In this document: positions 14,873-27,359 of the stretch, piece after piece
Position numbering within the stretch: the first letter of the stretch is position 1
Layout of the letters: each line of letters starts with the position of its first letter
Translations under genes and position numbers: made by a program
From: Nissolia schottii
Taxonomy: Eukaryota; Streptophyta; Magnoliopsida; Fabales; Fabaceae
Length of the DNA stretch: 64,000 bases
Assembly (NCBI GenBank): GCA_003254905.1
Contig: QANU01007041.1
Span: 31,183-95,182, forward strand
Direction of reading: 5' to 3'
Notes under the pieces: model-generated
The model's database searches: none
What the model was told of the DNA's origin: nothing
The model's input: the letters and a program-made list of their open reading frames with translations, nothing else

Positions 14873-17088
14873 CGTACACTCTAAAATCATACACCATACA
14901 TACACCCGTTTTAGAATACACTGAGTCCCCTAAATAACCGCTCGCTTACCTCTCTCTCCCACTCTCACTCACTAGCACGTCCCACACACGTATGACTTTC
15001 AAATTTCCTCTTCCTTGCCTCTGAAATAAGGACTGACCACAATAAACTCTCATCCCTTTCTTCGATCTCTCGTCCCTCTCATTAGCTCTTTTTGATCTCT
15101 TTTCACTCTCGTCTCTCTTCTGCAAATACATCGTGCTCACTGCACAAATATGTAGCAAAGACAATCACAAAGAAAACAAACGCTGGTAAGTGCATCGAAA
15201 CTGAGTTCACCTTTTATCTTTTGAATTAAATTTGGTGAAGTATGTAAGTGTGTATGGGTTTAGTGGAAACACAAAGCATTGTGTAAAACGATGTGAACTA
15301 ATTTATGTTTCAGTGAAATCAGTGTTGTAAACCAGTACTTAATGTTTGTGCAAAAAGTCATATAATGTTTATGCACCCTAATCAGATATCATATTTTGCA
15401 ATATTATTTTACTATACATTAAGTAATATGCATATATGTAAAGCTTATGCATTATAATGTATATAAGTGTTAGTAAAAGCTTTTGAATTAAATTGGTAAT
15501 GTTAATTGTTCATTGTTGTAGAAAATGACTCCCCCACAATCACTCAAAGGGACATATGTTGCTAGTCACGCCTGCAAATATGCTTCACACAATCCAACAC
15601 AATTCAAAGTTTGTGCACATTGTCATATAAAGTTTGTGTATTTGTGACTGTAATGTTCGTGTATCATCTGGTCAAACACTACTGGTGTACTACTCCCGCA
15701 TGACACTCGACTTCTACACCAACAAGAAGGTTCTAGAAGAAGCACATAATGAAGTTGTTATGGAAGAAGCACATACTGAAATTGATGTAACCTAGGATAA
15801 TAACGAGATGAATCTGTTCATGGAAAAGATGCGCAAACATGTTAGGGTTTAGGGTTTATGCAATTTGGTTTATCTAAACTAATTGTTATAGAATTTGTCC
15901 ATTCAATTTGAGTAAAATGTCCATGAAGATTCTGCAATGTAATCCTTGTTTCATTCTTTGGTTTTAATACATCGTGATTGCACATCAGTATATACAAAGT
16001 TTGTGTTATAGTGGCCCTAATGTTTGTGCATGTCAATAATGTTTGTGCACATCGGCATATAATGGTTGTACATAATGGTTGTACATATGCCCATTTAAAG
16101 TTTGTGCATTTTTACAATACATCAGAATTTGATTTTATGCATATGTGATAAACACATAATACTTATATTACATCATCTAATGTTTATTCATTCAAATATA
16201 TAAAAATTTGTGTCAAATGTTTATAATTTTTTATGCATTAATTGTTGAAAGGTTGAGAATGTGCCAAAATGCACATCCTCTTCCTCAACAAAGACAGGCC
16301 ACAGTCGATAATGTTTGTGCACATCGTCGTATAATGTTTGTGCATACTCCCATTTAAAGTTTGTGCACCTCTACAATATATCAGATTCTACATTTTATGC
16401 ATATGTGACAACCACATAATACTTATATCACATCATCTAATGTTTATTCATTCTAATATATAAAAATTTGTTTCAAATGTTTAAATGTTTTATGCATTAA
16501 TTGTTGAAAGGTTGAAATGTGCCAAATTGCACATCCTCTTCCTCAACAAAGACAGAACCTGTGACCTGCCAATAATGTTAGTGCACTACATCGTATAATG
16601 TTTGTGCATACGCCCGTTTAAAGTTTGTGCACTCTATTTTCTGTGATATGTAGTCAATATAACAAAACTCTCCATGGAAATCAAAGAAAAAAAGCATGAA
16701 ACCCACCATGGTTTCTTGCATTGACATTTTCGATCACCAATAAATTGCCATTAGGATTATCGAGGTTTTGATTGTGGAATTGTTTTCGATTTTGATTTCT
16801 ATGGAACTCGCGTTTTTGTTTCTATGGTGGTTATGGAGGATTTTGATTTCCATGGGGCTTGCATTTTTGGTTTTGTTGTGGTTATGAAGGATTTTGGTAT
16901 CAAAAATCAGATTCTGTTGCGATATGGTTGAGAGAATCAAGTTCAAGAATCATTACGATGAGAAAACTCGCATGGGAGTGTGTGCTTTCTAAATAAGGAA
17001 AATATATTGTATTTTATACTAATTATCATTAAAACTATATGAAATAGAAATGTATATACGAGCGTATGCTTATCAGGTGTACACAGAG
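14873..17088 (+). mobile_element. TIR element, copy A, about 2.2 kb, non-autonomous
   Basis: The 5' end (14873-14908) resembles the reverse complement of the 3' end (17051-17088): both have GTACAC, then CATAC, then TATACAC-like blocks. The inside is dominated by the word TTTGTGCA and contains an internal tandem array. The 3' part (16560-17088) is homologous to the inverted segment at 63463-64000, sharing 'ttaaagtttg.gca', 'attttctgtg', 'aaaactctccatggaa' and the end itself. No transposase is visible. A Mutator-like class would fit the size and layout but is a guess. Confidence 0.5.
16036..16640 (+). repeat. Tandem repeat, about 265-270 bp, 2.3 copies
   Basis: Units begin near 16036, 16307 and 16571. 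Each starts with AATGTTTGTGCAC-like words, continues through TTAAAGTTTGTGCA, ATGCATATGTGA, ATCTAATGTTTATTCATTC and TTGTTGAAAGGTTGA, and ends with CACATCCTCTTCCTCAACAA. The third unit is cut after about 70 bases. The copies are close but not identical. It lies inside TIR element copy A. Confidence 0.85.
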
Positions 17089-17271
17089 CATTTTCGATTA
17101 CACAATAATCATATTAGTGGTTATCAGAGCGATGATGATCACTTATGTAGATGGAATTCAGACAAAGAGTCTTTACAACTGGGATTACTTGAAAAAAATA
17201 ATTTTGTGCTCTTCGTTTTTTTTTTAAAAATTTTTTTAAACCTTTTTAAAGTGATCATTACTGGGAGAATA

Positions 17272-17357
17272 AGGTAACAAAATTTCCCTTTTTTTTAGTA
17301 CATAGATTAAGGTAACAAAAATTCTCTTTTTTTTAGTACATAGATTAAAATAACAAA
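17272..17357 (+). repeat. Short tandem repeat, about 40 bp, two copies
   Basis: The words AGATTAAGGTAACAAAA, a T-run and TAGTACATAGATTAA occur twice in succession with small differences. It is non-coding. Confidence 0.6.
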
Positions 17358-17359
17358 GT

Positions 17360-18635
17360 TTTTTTTTTTCACTGTTATCCAAACTTTATTATTAGTGAGA
17401 TAAATTATTGTTCCTCCCACAATAACAATGTTTTCTTACATAAGTATAACGTGAATATAATTTTGATGTATTTTGTGTGTAAAGAAAATTATAATATAAA
17501 TGTATTCAATTTATAATTTTGTTATTATTATAATTTTTACCTTATATTGTTATTATGAATCACAACTTAAGTCACTTATCTGTTTGAATGAAAATAGTGA
17601 CAATAAGATAATGTAAATCATTCACACGTTCAATTCATGAAAGATTCTTAGATAGTGCATTGAATCTAAAGATATTCCTTTTGTATTATTTGCGTTCCAC
17701 GTTATTATCCACGTAATTAACACGACATTTTCAAAGCCACTTGAAAATTGTTTTATGAATTTACTTTTGTATGTATTAACGGCATAAAATTATTTTATAT
17801 GATCGTTCAATTAAATATTCAAACACAAATAAACAAGTTTATATTTATTGTATCTAAAAATAATACATGTAAAATAATTTGATTGCATGAAAGAGCAACT
17901 TGTAAATAGTTTTACTAACACTTATAGATTATTATTGAATGAGTCATACTATTAAATAAGATATCACGTAAATTTATTAACTATTTATCATTAAACGATA
18001 TTTTAATGACATTTATATTTTATTAACATATCATCTAACAACAAATGATTAGTGACTTATTAAAATATCTTATAATCATTGATGGCAAATATAGGCTATA
18101 TATGCTTGCAACCCAAATTAATGATTTTGGGACAACCTCTATCTCAAAGGTGTAAGGTCCATCATAGACCACCACATCTTTATAAGAGAAAATGTCTTGA
18201 AATTGTAAATTTAAGGTGTCATCCAAGCATTTTGCCATTTTTTCTACAAATACTATTTTTCTGTTGTTCTAAATAAGGGAAAATACCCATTGTTCATATT
18301 AAAATAATTCTTTATCTCATATTTTTACACAACACATAATAAGACCCATTTATTATAAAATAAATTTCATGACTTGTTATGAGAGGATAACAAGATATAA
18401 ACATATTTTAAAGTATGAAAATAGTAAAGTTGATAAATAAGTTGGAGAAAGTATGCTACGGGGAGAGGTGTAGTTAAAGTGGAAATTAACACGTCTAGTA
18501 TTAATCACAACTACTATGTATAGTAAGTCTCATCTTCTAAGACCTTGGGGGTGTGAAAACTAGTAGGAGTGACGTGGTGGGGTTGTGTCAGTGTTATCCT
18601 GTCTCCGACCGTTTTGTTTTAGCTGCCAAATCCTA
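17360..18635. other. Gene-free stretch before the F-box/kelch promoter
   Basis: AT-rich DNA with no recognised gene. Short frames on both strands are random-looking. Confidence 0.5.
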
Positions 18636-18639
18636 ATCC

Positions 18640-18647
18640 TATAAATA
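18640..18647 (+). promoter_or_regulatory. TATA box of the F-box/kelch gene
   Basis: TATAAATA lies about 30 bases before a CT-rich leader that begins near 18672. Downstream splice signals define leader exons at about 18672-18812, 19812-19881 and from 19968. Confidence 0.65.
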
Positions 18648-19811
18648 AATCCCCCGTTTCCTTTCCTTCTTACAGCGCCATCTTCTCTTCTCCTAACAAC
18701 GAGTAACAAACACAACACATATCTGTCTATTTTTCCCAAACCGTACTCTTTCTATCTCTCTATATCATCTTTGCATCATTTCCCCTCACCTGCACAACTC
18801 CTCCTCCTCCTTGTGAGTTCCTCTTCTTTTTTCCTTATTTGTTGCATTTTTTACTCTAATTTGTTATTATCTTAATTAATTAATTTCCGTTTCTCTGCTA
18901 TAGATCTAACTACACTTTTCTCCGTAATTGATTGGGATGCTATTTTGAATCGGATTTATTCATTGACTCCTACTACTTGTATTGGTTTTGTCATGGAATT
19001 CTTGTTTTTTTCGCTAATCTTGGTCAACTCACTGTCGGAAAATTGTTTGTCCTTCGTAGAACACAAGGACAACGTTGGAACCGTTAATTCTTGTTTTATG
19101 AAAAATCAGTTAAATAAAAAACATCACAGGTGTTTTCGTTCTCAACAGCTGATCGAAATTTATGCACAGTTGCAAAATTATTAAGATCCTTAAGATCATC
19201 CTTTTTTGGTTAAGTGTCATTTATGAATGTACCACAAAAGTCAATTTGAACTCTATATGGTAAAAGTGTTATCTTCTTCTAGGCTGGTCGGTTTGGATGT
19301 GTTTGATTTGATTATCTTGGCTTCATTTCTCTAAAAATGCATCTGAATCTTGTCACCATTACCTTAAATTCCCGATCCGGTGGCTACTTTTGCTGCGGGA
19401 TTGTGTGCAATAGGACAATTGTGAATGAAATCATATTTACAGCTATCAGTCTTCAAAATTTATTACAATTATCTTTTATGTTCTTCGTTTTGGTTTTATT
19501 CAAATCGGTTTGAGTGGTTTTATTATGTGTCTGACTTCATCCACCTTGCATTTGATTCGATGGAGACAAATTTGGCTCTTCTCTTTCATTTCTGACTTGT
19601 TTACCTTTGTTTGATATTAATGTTCAGTTGGCTTTTTAGATTATGTTGTTAAAAGGTTTTATACAAATTCTTACCAAGCTATGTTTGTTTAAAAAGGAAT
19701 AGTGATTTATTTTTGTTAACCCTGCAGATTGATTATATTGAAGTTTGCCAATTGAACATGTATATATTACTCAAATTTTGCTAATTCTTTCCTCTTATTT
19801 GTTCCATTCAG

Positions 19812-20203
19812 CTTATATGGACTTGAAGATCAATGGAAGATACGGGTGGCTAAGTCTTGCCGAGTTCTATGGCCTACTGTGGTAAGGTTTCGTAATTTTG
19901 TCGATGAACATTGATTAATTTCTAATTTTAACTTTGAAACATAACAAGTTTTTGCCATAATCTGTAGATATCCGGGCGATGTGCGAGAAAAGATACAACT
20001 CTGGAAGCTTAGGTTATAATCAGCAGAACACGAGTAAGGTGGAATACAGTAGGAGCAGTAATTCTGTTATGGAATTTGAGTCAGACTGGACAAAGCACAC
20101 AACTTCGTCTGCTTATACTGCTCACGCGATTCGTCCCGCGACATCTTGTATGCCTTGGTCTTGTAGAATCCCAATGGGTGAAGAGTATTTTGAATTTCTG
20201 TAG
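19812..20203 (+). other. Leader exons 2-3 with upstream ORFs
   Basis: Exon 2 (19812-19881) opens with an ATG whose frame codes about 21 residues (MDLKINGRYG...) and ends at a TGA made across the splice to exon 3 at 19968. A second, very short frame (MEDTGG) starts inside it. In exon 3 an ATG at 19979 opens a 74-residue frame ending at 20203, about 105 bases before the main start. Upstream ORFs of this length usually dampen translation of the main frame. Exon borders are inferred from splice signals, and peptide conservation was not tested. Confidence 0.5.
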
Positions 20204-20308
20204 TTAGACACTACTCAGTAAGACATTTTCACATTGTTTGGTTGATTGGTCACAGGACAAAAAATTTCTGTATATCTTCCATGATATTAATTGATGATGA
20301 TTTGAGAA

Positions 20309-21798
20309 ATGCCTGGATGCATTGCTAGTAAGAAGAGATTCACAGTCACAGATCCAAATATGTGTTTCCCTAATTTGGCCAATAAGGAAAAACCAACTCT
20401 TTCGAAAAGCAATCAGTGTGTGAACACTGAGGCTCTGGATGATGACGGCGATGATAGCCCGATTCTACCCGGGCTGCCTGATGATGTTTCAAAGCATTGC
20501 CTAGCACTTGTGCCTCGTTCAAACTTACCGGCTATGGCCGGTGTCTGTAAGAGATGGAGGTGTTTTATTCAAAGCAAGGAATTTATAACAGTGCGAAAAT
20601 TGGCTGGGGTGGTTGAGGAATGGCTCTACATCTTAACTGCGGATAGCGATGGAAAAGGAAGCCACTGGGAGGTTATGGATTGTCTGGGCCATAATCGTCG
20701 GTCTCTTCCACCAATGCCTGCTCCTGCAAAGGCTGGGTTCGGGGTGGTTGTTCTTAATGGCAAGCTTCTTGTTATTGCCGGCTTTTCAGCGGTTGATGGA
20801 ACTGCCTCTGCCTCGGCAGAGGTTTACCAATATAGTTCTTGCCTCAACAGGTATGCTTTGTTACATAGGTTAAATCCCTGCTATGTAATTGAGTCAATGG
20901 AAGACCTATTCATGATTTATGAAACTTAATTATGTAAAAGGCTTAAAAATGGTGGGATAACTCATTTTGACATTTCAAAAAAAAAATATCATTGGTCGTA
21001 TTGTTACATGAATTCTGAGACATTGTGCTCTACATCTGTATTAATTTTCTTAGAGATAAATACATTCTTTCTAGCTATGTGTTCTATTGTTTCCGGGACT
21101 ATAATGCTTTAATTTGCAAAGGAACTATCTTTGAACAGTGCAATATTGAAGTTTGTAATTGCAATTGCAGCTGGAGCAGATTATCAAACATGAATGTGGG
21201 TCGGTTTGATTTTGCTTGCGCTGAGGTCAACGGCTTGGTCTATGCAGTTGGAGGATATGGGGCAGACGGTAACAGTCTCTCAAGCGCTGAGGTGTACGAC
21301 CCAGACACCAACAATTGGACGCTGATCGAGAGCCTCCGCCGGCCGAGATGGGGCTGCTTCGCCTGTGGATTCGAGGGAAAGCTCTACGTGATGGGGGGAA
21401 GGTCGAGCTTCACAATTGGAAACTCCAAGTGCGTCGATGTCTACAACCCGGAGAGGCACAGCTGGTGTGAGATGAAGAATGGGTGCGTCATGGTCACTGC
21501 TCATGCAGTGCTTGGAAAGAAGCTGTTCTGCATGGAGTGGAAGAACCAGAGGAAGCTGGCAATCTTCAATCCTGAGGACAATTCATGGCAAATGGTGCCT
21601 GTCCCCTTGACGGGGAGCTCGAGCATCGGCTTTCGGTTCGGGATACTGGATGGAAAGTTGCTGCTGTTTTCGCTGGAGGAGGAACCGACGTACCGGACAT
21701 TGTTGTATGATCCGAATGCAGCTCCCGGTTCAGAGTGGCAGACTAGTGAGATTAAGCCTTCTGGTTTGTGCTTGTGCAGTGTGACAATCAAGGCTTGA
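20309..21798 (+). CDS. F-box/kelch-repeat protein, two exons (At1g67480 type)
   Basis: Exons 20309-20850 and 21171-21798 join (AG|C) into 389 residues. The F-box lies near residues 50-90: PILPGLPDDVSKHCLALVPR, then MAGVCKRWRCFI. Kelch-type blades follow with the GG and Y..W spacing: GKLLVIAGF...AEVY, GLVYAVGGYG...AEVYDPDTNNW, GKLYVMGGRSS...VDVYNPERHSW, and weaker C-terminal blades (FNPEDNSWQ, GKLLLFSL). Such proteins act as substrate receptors of SCF (SKP1-CUL1-F-box) ubiquitin ligases: the F-box binds SKP1 and the kelch propeller binds the target, which is unknown here. Exon 2 is clearly GC-richer than its surroundings. The leader holds upstream ORFs that may limit translation. Confidence 0.94.
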
Positions 21799-21799
21799 A

Positions 21800-22990
21800 A
21801 AGGTTGTACTTGTCTCTCTGCCTCTGAAATGGAGAGACATTAAGGAGAGTTTGGAATGAAGTTATGGAGTACCTTTGTTGTTTCACTAGGATGAGGATTT
21901 ATCAGATTTTAATTTAATGAATTGAGTTTACTTGTTTCTGTTAGTTTTATCATGTCATGCCTTCTTTTCTTTGGGTACTCATGCCCTTTATCTCTGTTGT
22001 ATATGGTTGACTATTTCTGTTCTTCTAGCGGCAATCATTGACGTTGAGCAATTGCTATTTCAAATTGCTGTGGGTTAATTTCCTTTTGTTGCTCTCCTGT
22101 GGAGTGTTAAAGTGTGATTACACCAAACTTGAGATTTAAATATTGATTTTGTTTTGTTATATCTAAGAGGTATGAACTAAAAAACTCTAGAGAAATGAAA
22201 GCATTAATGCTAATTGAGTTATGATTTATTGACTAATGTACTAATTATTGATGCATGCATTTAAACTTAAGGGAGTGGACCGTTAAAATTTGATAGGAGA
22301 TATTTTCTTTCCCTAAAATGATAGATTTGCACTTGTTCAATTTAATAAAACAAGTGTAAAGATAATACTTTGAAAAACGCCAAATTATTCCAACAAATCA
22401 AACTAAGAAAATTGAGTGTATTTGAAGGGTGTGGTTTCTTTTTTGAATTATTGCAGTCTTCGACGTGGATGAGAAGAAAAGAAACTATATACAAGCCCAC
22501 AATTCATTTAATATATTGTGAATATAAATTTGTATAGTATTATTATGCTATGTAAACCCATATATTTATCTCTTTTAATAATTAATTTAAGAATTAAAAG
22601 TTATATCTAGTTAATTAATTACATTGAAAATTTATACCAACAATATATAAAAAAAAAACATATCTAGTGCAATTGCATCATATATGTATGTGTGCTATGT
22701 CCAGAAAAAGAGGAAGAAAAATTTGATGGTTATTAGTTGGCGCCGTTGGTGGTCGTTTAAATGAATGAAACCAACCCTACTACGCAACTAGTAGTACCAG
22801 AGTCAGTCGAAACCCTCATCATCAGTCGCAGCGAGTGGTAGTGTAGTTATAGTGAGTATTGCTCTTTTCATCGAGCACTTGGAGTGCGAACGCCGATGAA
22901 ATTGACATGCGGCATAGAATTTAGTAGAATATAGATATAGATATAGATAGATAGATAGATCCACACACACACAAAAAACCCTTTTGCCCA
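21800..22990. other. Intergenic DNA between F-box/kelch and NUP54
   Basis: It holds the 3' UTR of the F-box gene and, from about 22740, the NUP54 promoter and leader. A GATA-type microsatellite lies at 22930-22960. No other gene was seen. Confidence 0.55.
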
Positions 22991-23020
22991 TTACGCTAAA
23001 TTACACCAACTCTCCCAAAA

Positions 23021-24534
23021 ATGTTTGGCTCTTCTTCCTCTGCCTTCGGCACCCCTTCTTCTACTCCTGCATTCGGTACTCCTTCCTCGACCCCAGCTTT
23101 CGGTACACCTTCCTCGACCCCAGCTTTCGGGACACCTTCTTCTACCCCTGCATTCGGTACCCCGTCATCGACGCCGGCATTCGGTACTCCTTCTACGCCT
23201 TCATTCGCTACAGGGTTCGGAGCTTCGCTCTTCTCCACTCCCTTCCCTTCTCAGCCGCAGCAACAACAGCAGCAACAGCAGCAGCAGCAGACTCCGCTGT
23301 TTCAGCAGCAACAACCTTCCGCCGGTTTCGGGTTTCAGTCTTCTTTCGGGGCACCGCAACCGCAGACACAAACGCCGTTCCCCAATGCTCAATTGACTAC
23401 TCAGATGGCCAATGTGGCTCCCGTTTCTTTCTCTCTCGCCGATCGCGATATCCAAGTAACCTAACCTAATTTCCCCCCTTTTTTCTTTCAATTTTTTCTT
23501 TTTTTAAATTAATCTGTATGTTTGATTTGATTGGTTCTGTTTGCTGTCTGTGTTGTTCGATTAGACAATCCTTGATTCTTACAAGGATGATCCTGGAAAC
23601 CCTAAGTACGCCTTTAAGGTATTTTCCACACTCTTTTTATTTATTTATTTTTTATTTGATTGTGTGTTTCAGTTGTGAAGTTTTGCATGTAAATCCCATT
23701 TTTTGATCTTAAGTTTGGTCTATTGTGTGTGTTATGCAGCATTTGTTGTTCAGTGTAACAGATCCACAGTTTAGGGCGAAGCCTGCTGGTGTTTCAGACG
23801 TAAGTCCTTTCTCTCATTTTATAATTTCCCCTCTAAGTGCTCTTGGTGTCAGTTTAGTGTCCCAATTGAAAATTAAGCTTATAAACATAAGTATGTTGGT
23901 ATAGATGGATTTTTGTGAAAATTGAATTTTTCAATAAAAAATTTAACAGTGTGCCAAACCGGCTCAAATTTTCATTTTTGGTCTGGAATGTTTAAAGCTT
24001 TTATTTTTCGTGCTACCACTTGGCTAAATATGGGAAATAGTTTATACTGCCAGATCATGTGGGCAGAGGCTATGGGGAAGCTTGAGGGAATGGAAAGTGT
24101 TGATAGAGAACGTCTGTGGCCTCAACTTGTTCAGGGTTTCAAGGATCTTTCGCAACGCCTTAAGGTAAAGCTCTATTGGTTCTAAGCTTCTGGTGATTGT
24201 GTGTTATTGTGATGTATTGACATTAAGAGATATTGGAAATTCTTGAAATCTGAGCTTGACAAATAATGTAAGACTCAAGGAGGTGTAAATTGCATGCAGA
24301 GTAATGCTGAACAAAGTAAAGAGAAGGTTCTTTGCATGTCTGAATTCCTAAGAAGCTCAGCTTTTAGATATTTCCTGTAGCTAGTTGCATCATCCATATG
24401 TTGGTGGTGGCAGCTTAGCTGTGAAAATGGTTCAGTAGCTTTGGCTGACTCCCATAATTTGGTGTGGTATACTTCTTTGACAAGGAATGAAAGTAGGTTC
24501 AGGATAAAATGCATGGACCTTGTATCTGCTAGAT

Positions 24535-24583
<49 letters not shown>

Positions 24584-26235
24584 AGGCTCCCTTCTGCTTT
24601 TGACTTTTGTTCTGTTTAGGTAGGTTCTGTTTTTCTCTGTCATGAAGGGTAAAGAAAGGCCAAAAGATTATATAATTGATTCAGGAAACTTGATTTCTCC
24701 TGCAATGCAAGAGGAATAGATTGAATGTTTATTTTCATTTAGTTCATTTCTTAATAGGCTAAACTTTTGGAGACAAACAAACTCTTACCAGAAACACAGG
24801 GAAATAGTCTCACAAGCAGCCCTTTATCTAAATAATAGCTTAGCCCCTCAGAATTAATAAAGTTATTATCTGATTGAGAGTAGCAGCTATATAGAGAGTA
24901 AGGGGAATGAAATATGTAGATCCACATCAACCAACTAATGGATGAAGTCGTGCATTTTAGGCTCTCCTGATTGCTTCTTAGCCAATTTCTCAGAATCAGT
25001 CAATGAAAGACTAGAAAAGTCTTGAGATTTAGAAGAAAAAAAAAAATTAAAAGGAAATTTGATGCATGAGTAGATCGAATTTGATACATGCCTGATTGGC
25101 TGATGCACATTGTCACACAGATCCAAGATGAAGTCATTGTTTCAGATGCTGAGAGATTACGTGTAACTCAAAGCAATGTTAAAGTGGTATTGCTCTTCCC
25201 TTTGCTTTTGATGTTCAATGTTAAAGTGGTTTTCGATACTGATACTGCTTTTATATTCTTCATTTATTGCTGACTAGTCTCTTGAATGTCTAATGCTTTT
25301 TGCAGCTCCAAAGACATTTTCAAGCTGACACTCTTCCACGGATTCAAAGAATGAAACAGAAAGAACAAATTCTTCAGCGTCGTCTTCTAAGAGTAGGGAC
25401 TCATTTTTAAGATACAGACAGCTTTCGGTTGTGGAGTGAATTTGTTTCTGACGTAAATTTTCCAGCATGACTAATTATCCTACCTACTATTCCTCCCTCG
25501 TCGTATACCCTTTCTAATTCTGTCCGCAGTAGCACTCCTGTTATTTAGTTGGCATTGAGATATGGATGAAGACACCTTGCATTGGATTTTATTTTATTCT
25601 TTGATATTTCATTAACTTATTTTCTCATGTGCTGTGATTGAAGATAATGAGAATAGTGGAGGCATTGGAAGGGAAAGGCTGCCGTATACCCTTAACTAAA
25701 GGGGAAGCCGAACTAGCTGAGAAATTAGCCACAATAACTCGGCAGGTAGAGATTTGTCCAATATCATCTTCTGCTTCCTGTTTGTTGCTGTGGTTGAACT
25801 AATTAACAAATATCTTCTCAGCTGAAAGGATCTGGAGCGGATCTATCCAGAAGAGTTCAAAACCTACTAACAGTATCTCGAGTTCAGACAAATAGTATGG
25901 GATTCGGTGGTTCCGTTTATCTTCCAGGATCAACCAAGATTCATGATCAGAGTCTTGCTGACATGCAAGAGGTAAGATGAGACCAACCCGAGATTAATTG
26001 CTGAACGTTTTGGATTGCGATGAAAAAATATAAAGGAATTTGATAACTTTTATGCGATACATATGATCAAGAATTTGATGTAATATAGTTCCCGTCTTTT
26101 TTGTGCGGGCAGGTCTTACAACAGCAGACAGAGGCTATAGCAAGACTTGGCATTGTTCTGAAGCGAGATATTCGGGATATGGAGATTATGATTGCTGAGG
26201 ACACAGGAACAACTCAAAATGGGAACTCATTCTGA
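23021..26235 (+). CDS. NUP54: Nuclear pore protein NUP54, nine exons
   Basis: NUP54 is a member of the central-channel NUP62 subcomplex (NUP62-NUP58-NUP54) of the nuclear pore. Exons: 23021-23455, 23565-23618, 23740-23799, 24054-24164, 25121-25186, 25306-25392, 25644-25745, 25822-25971, 26113-26235; all joins are in phase 0, giving 395 residues. The N-terminus is an FG region with six AFGTPSSTP-type repeats (residues 8-61), a glutamine tract (about 80-90) and more FG dipeptides; this disordered part binds transport receptors. The C-terminal half is helical and coiled-coil-like (IMWAEAMGKLEGMESVDRER, LQRHFQADTLPRI, MRIVEALEGKG), used to assemble the trimer. The length is slightly above related plant proteins, partly from the repeats. 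The stop codon lies in a 60-bp tandem duplication. Confidence 0.96.
23042..23197 (+). repeat. 27-bp coding minisatellite in NUP54
   Basis: About five full and one partial unit of 27 bases encode AFGTPSSTP. Units differ mostly at third codon positions (ACT, ACA, ACC; TCT, TCG), so the peptide is kept while the DNA varies. A CAG/CAA tract coding eleven glutamines follows near 23261-23290. Confidence 0.9.
24544..24580. repeat. TA microsatellite in NUP54 intron 4
   Basis: An uninterrupted TA array within the longest NUP54 intron (24165-25120). The rest of that intron shows nothing else recognisable. Confidence 0.85.
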
Positions 26236-26314
26236 ACTTGCTCAACATAACTTTCTGAGGACACAGGAACAACTCAAAATGGGAACTCATTCTGAACTTG
26301 CTCAACATAACTTT
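26195..26314 (+). repeat. Perfect 60-bp tandem duplication over the NUP54 stop
   Basis: Bases 26195-26254 are repeated without a single difference at 26255-26314. The first copy carries the last 13 codons and the stop TGA (26233-26235); the second copy is in the 3' UTR. Because the stop sits within the first unit, the protein is unchanged. Confidence 0.97.
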
Positions 26315-26319
26315 AGCCT

Positions 26320-27355
26320 TGTATCAATTTTTTTCAATGATAAGCTTCTATTTTGTTTTGGTGCATTATTAACACAAAAACCTTTAGTTAATCGGGGAAG
26401 GAATTTGGTTTGACATCTGTTGTACTTGTAATGTTGACAACGGTGTTTCGGAATATTTTTCATGGGAATGGATTTTCTCACATGCATGTTTCATATGACA
26501 AGATTATGTGATCTTTTATCATCAATTTTTTTATTATTTATGTCATATGAGTCTCATATTTTAAATTGATGGTAGAAGATCACATATGATTTTATTATGT
26601 GAAAAAAACATGAGAGAATTCATTCTCATTTTTCAATAATGGACGGAAATGAAAGAGGTATAAATAGACTAGGAGGAAAGAGAGGAATAAAATAAAGAGT
26701 AAATACTCTTTAGTCTTAGTATTTCGAACTTAACAATAGTTTAGTTCTAAAAAATTTAGATAAATTTAATTATTTTAATTTATGACATCAAATTTAAAGT
26801 ATTGTGGTTAAATTTTGTCTACTAAACTTTGGACTAAAACATATATTTACTTTTAACTTTTTATTTAATAGATTATGCAAATGAAATTTGATTGATATTT
26901 AGTCTAAAAACAAATTTGTAGTGATATTAGTTCGAACTTTTTTTCACTTCAATTTCAAAAGAATTAAAGTTTGGCTATAATTTATTAACTTTATCAGAGA
27001 TAAAATTGCCACAGCTAATATTAAAATTTTCGGGCAAATTGGCATGATTTATCCCATATACTGACGAAGACAAGATTTAAGAATTTAATTGCAAATCACC
27101 GTTAGCTGACTTGATAGTAGTAGTTACGAGCCATTGAGAATTTCACACATTTATAAATTAGGTTTTGTAATTTCGGTCTTGTTACATATACGCTCGAAAC
27201 ATCTACCATCGTATAGCCACCATTGCATAAACATGCTCTACACTCACCTATTTTTCAATCATCTTCCACACCCACAACCACACTAATCCACATATTTCTC
27301 AATCACTTTCCACATTCACGACCTCCAGAGTTTTCTAATATTTTGTTGCATACAT
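26320..27355. other. NUP54 3' flank, no gene
   Basis: This holds the 3' UTR and AT-rich DNA. No gene was recognised. Confidence 0.5.
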
Positions 27356-27359
27356 ACAG

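Noticed and set aside
16036-16640. CRISPR-like array
   Set aside because: The units are about 265 bp of near-identical sequence without short repeats and unique spacers, and the genome is a plant nuclear one.
22996-23238. Minus-strand frame rich in Gly-Val-Glu-Glu repeats
   Set aside because: It is the antisense reading of the NUP54 FG minisatellite, so its repeats reflect the sense gene.
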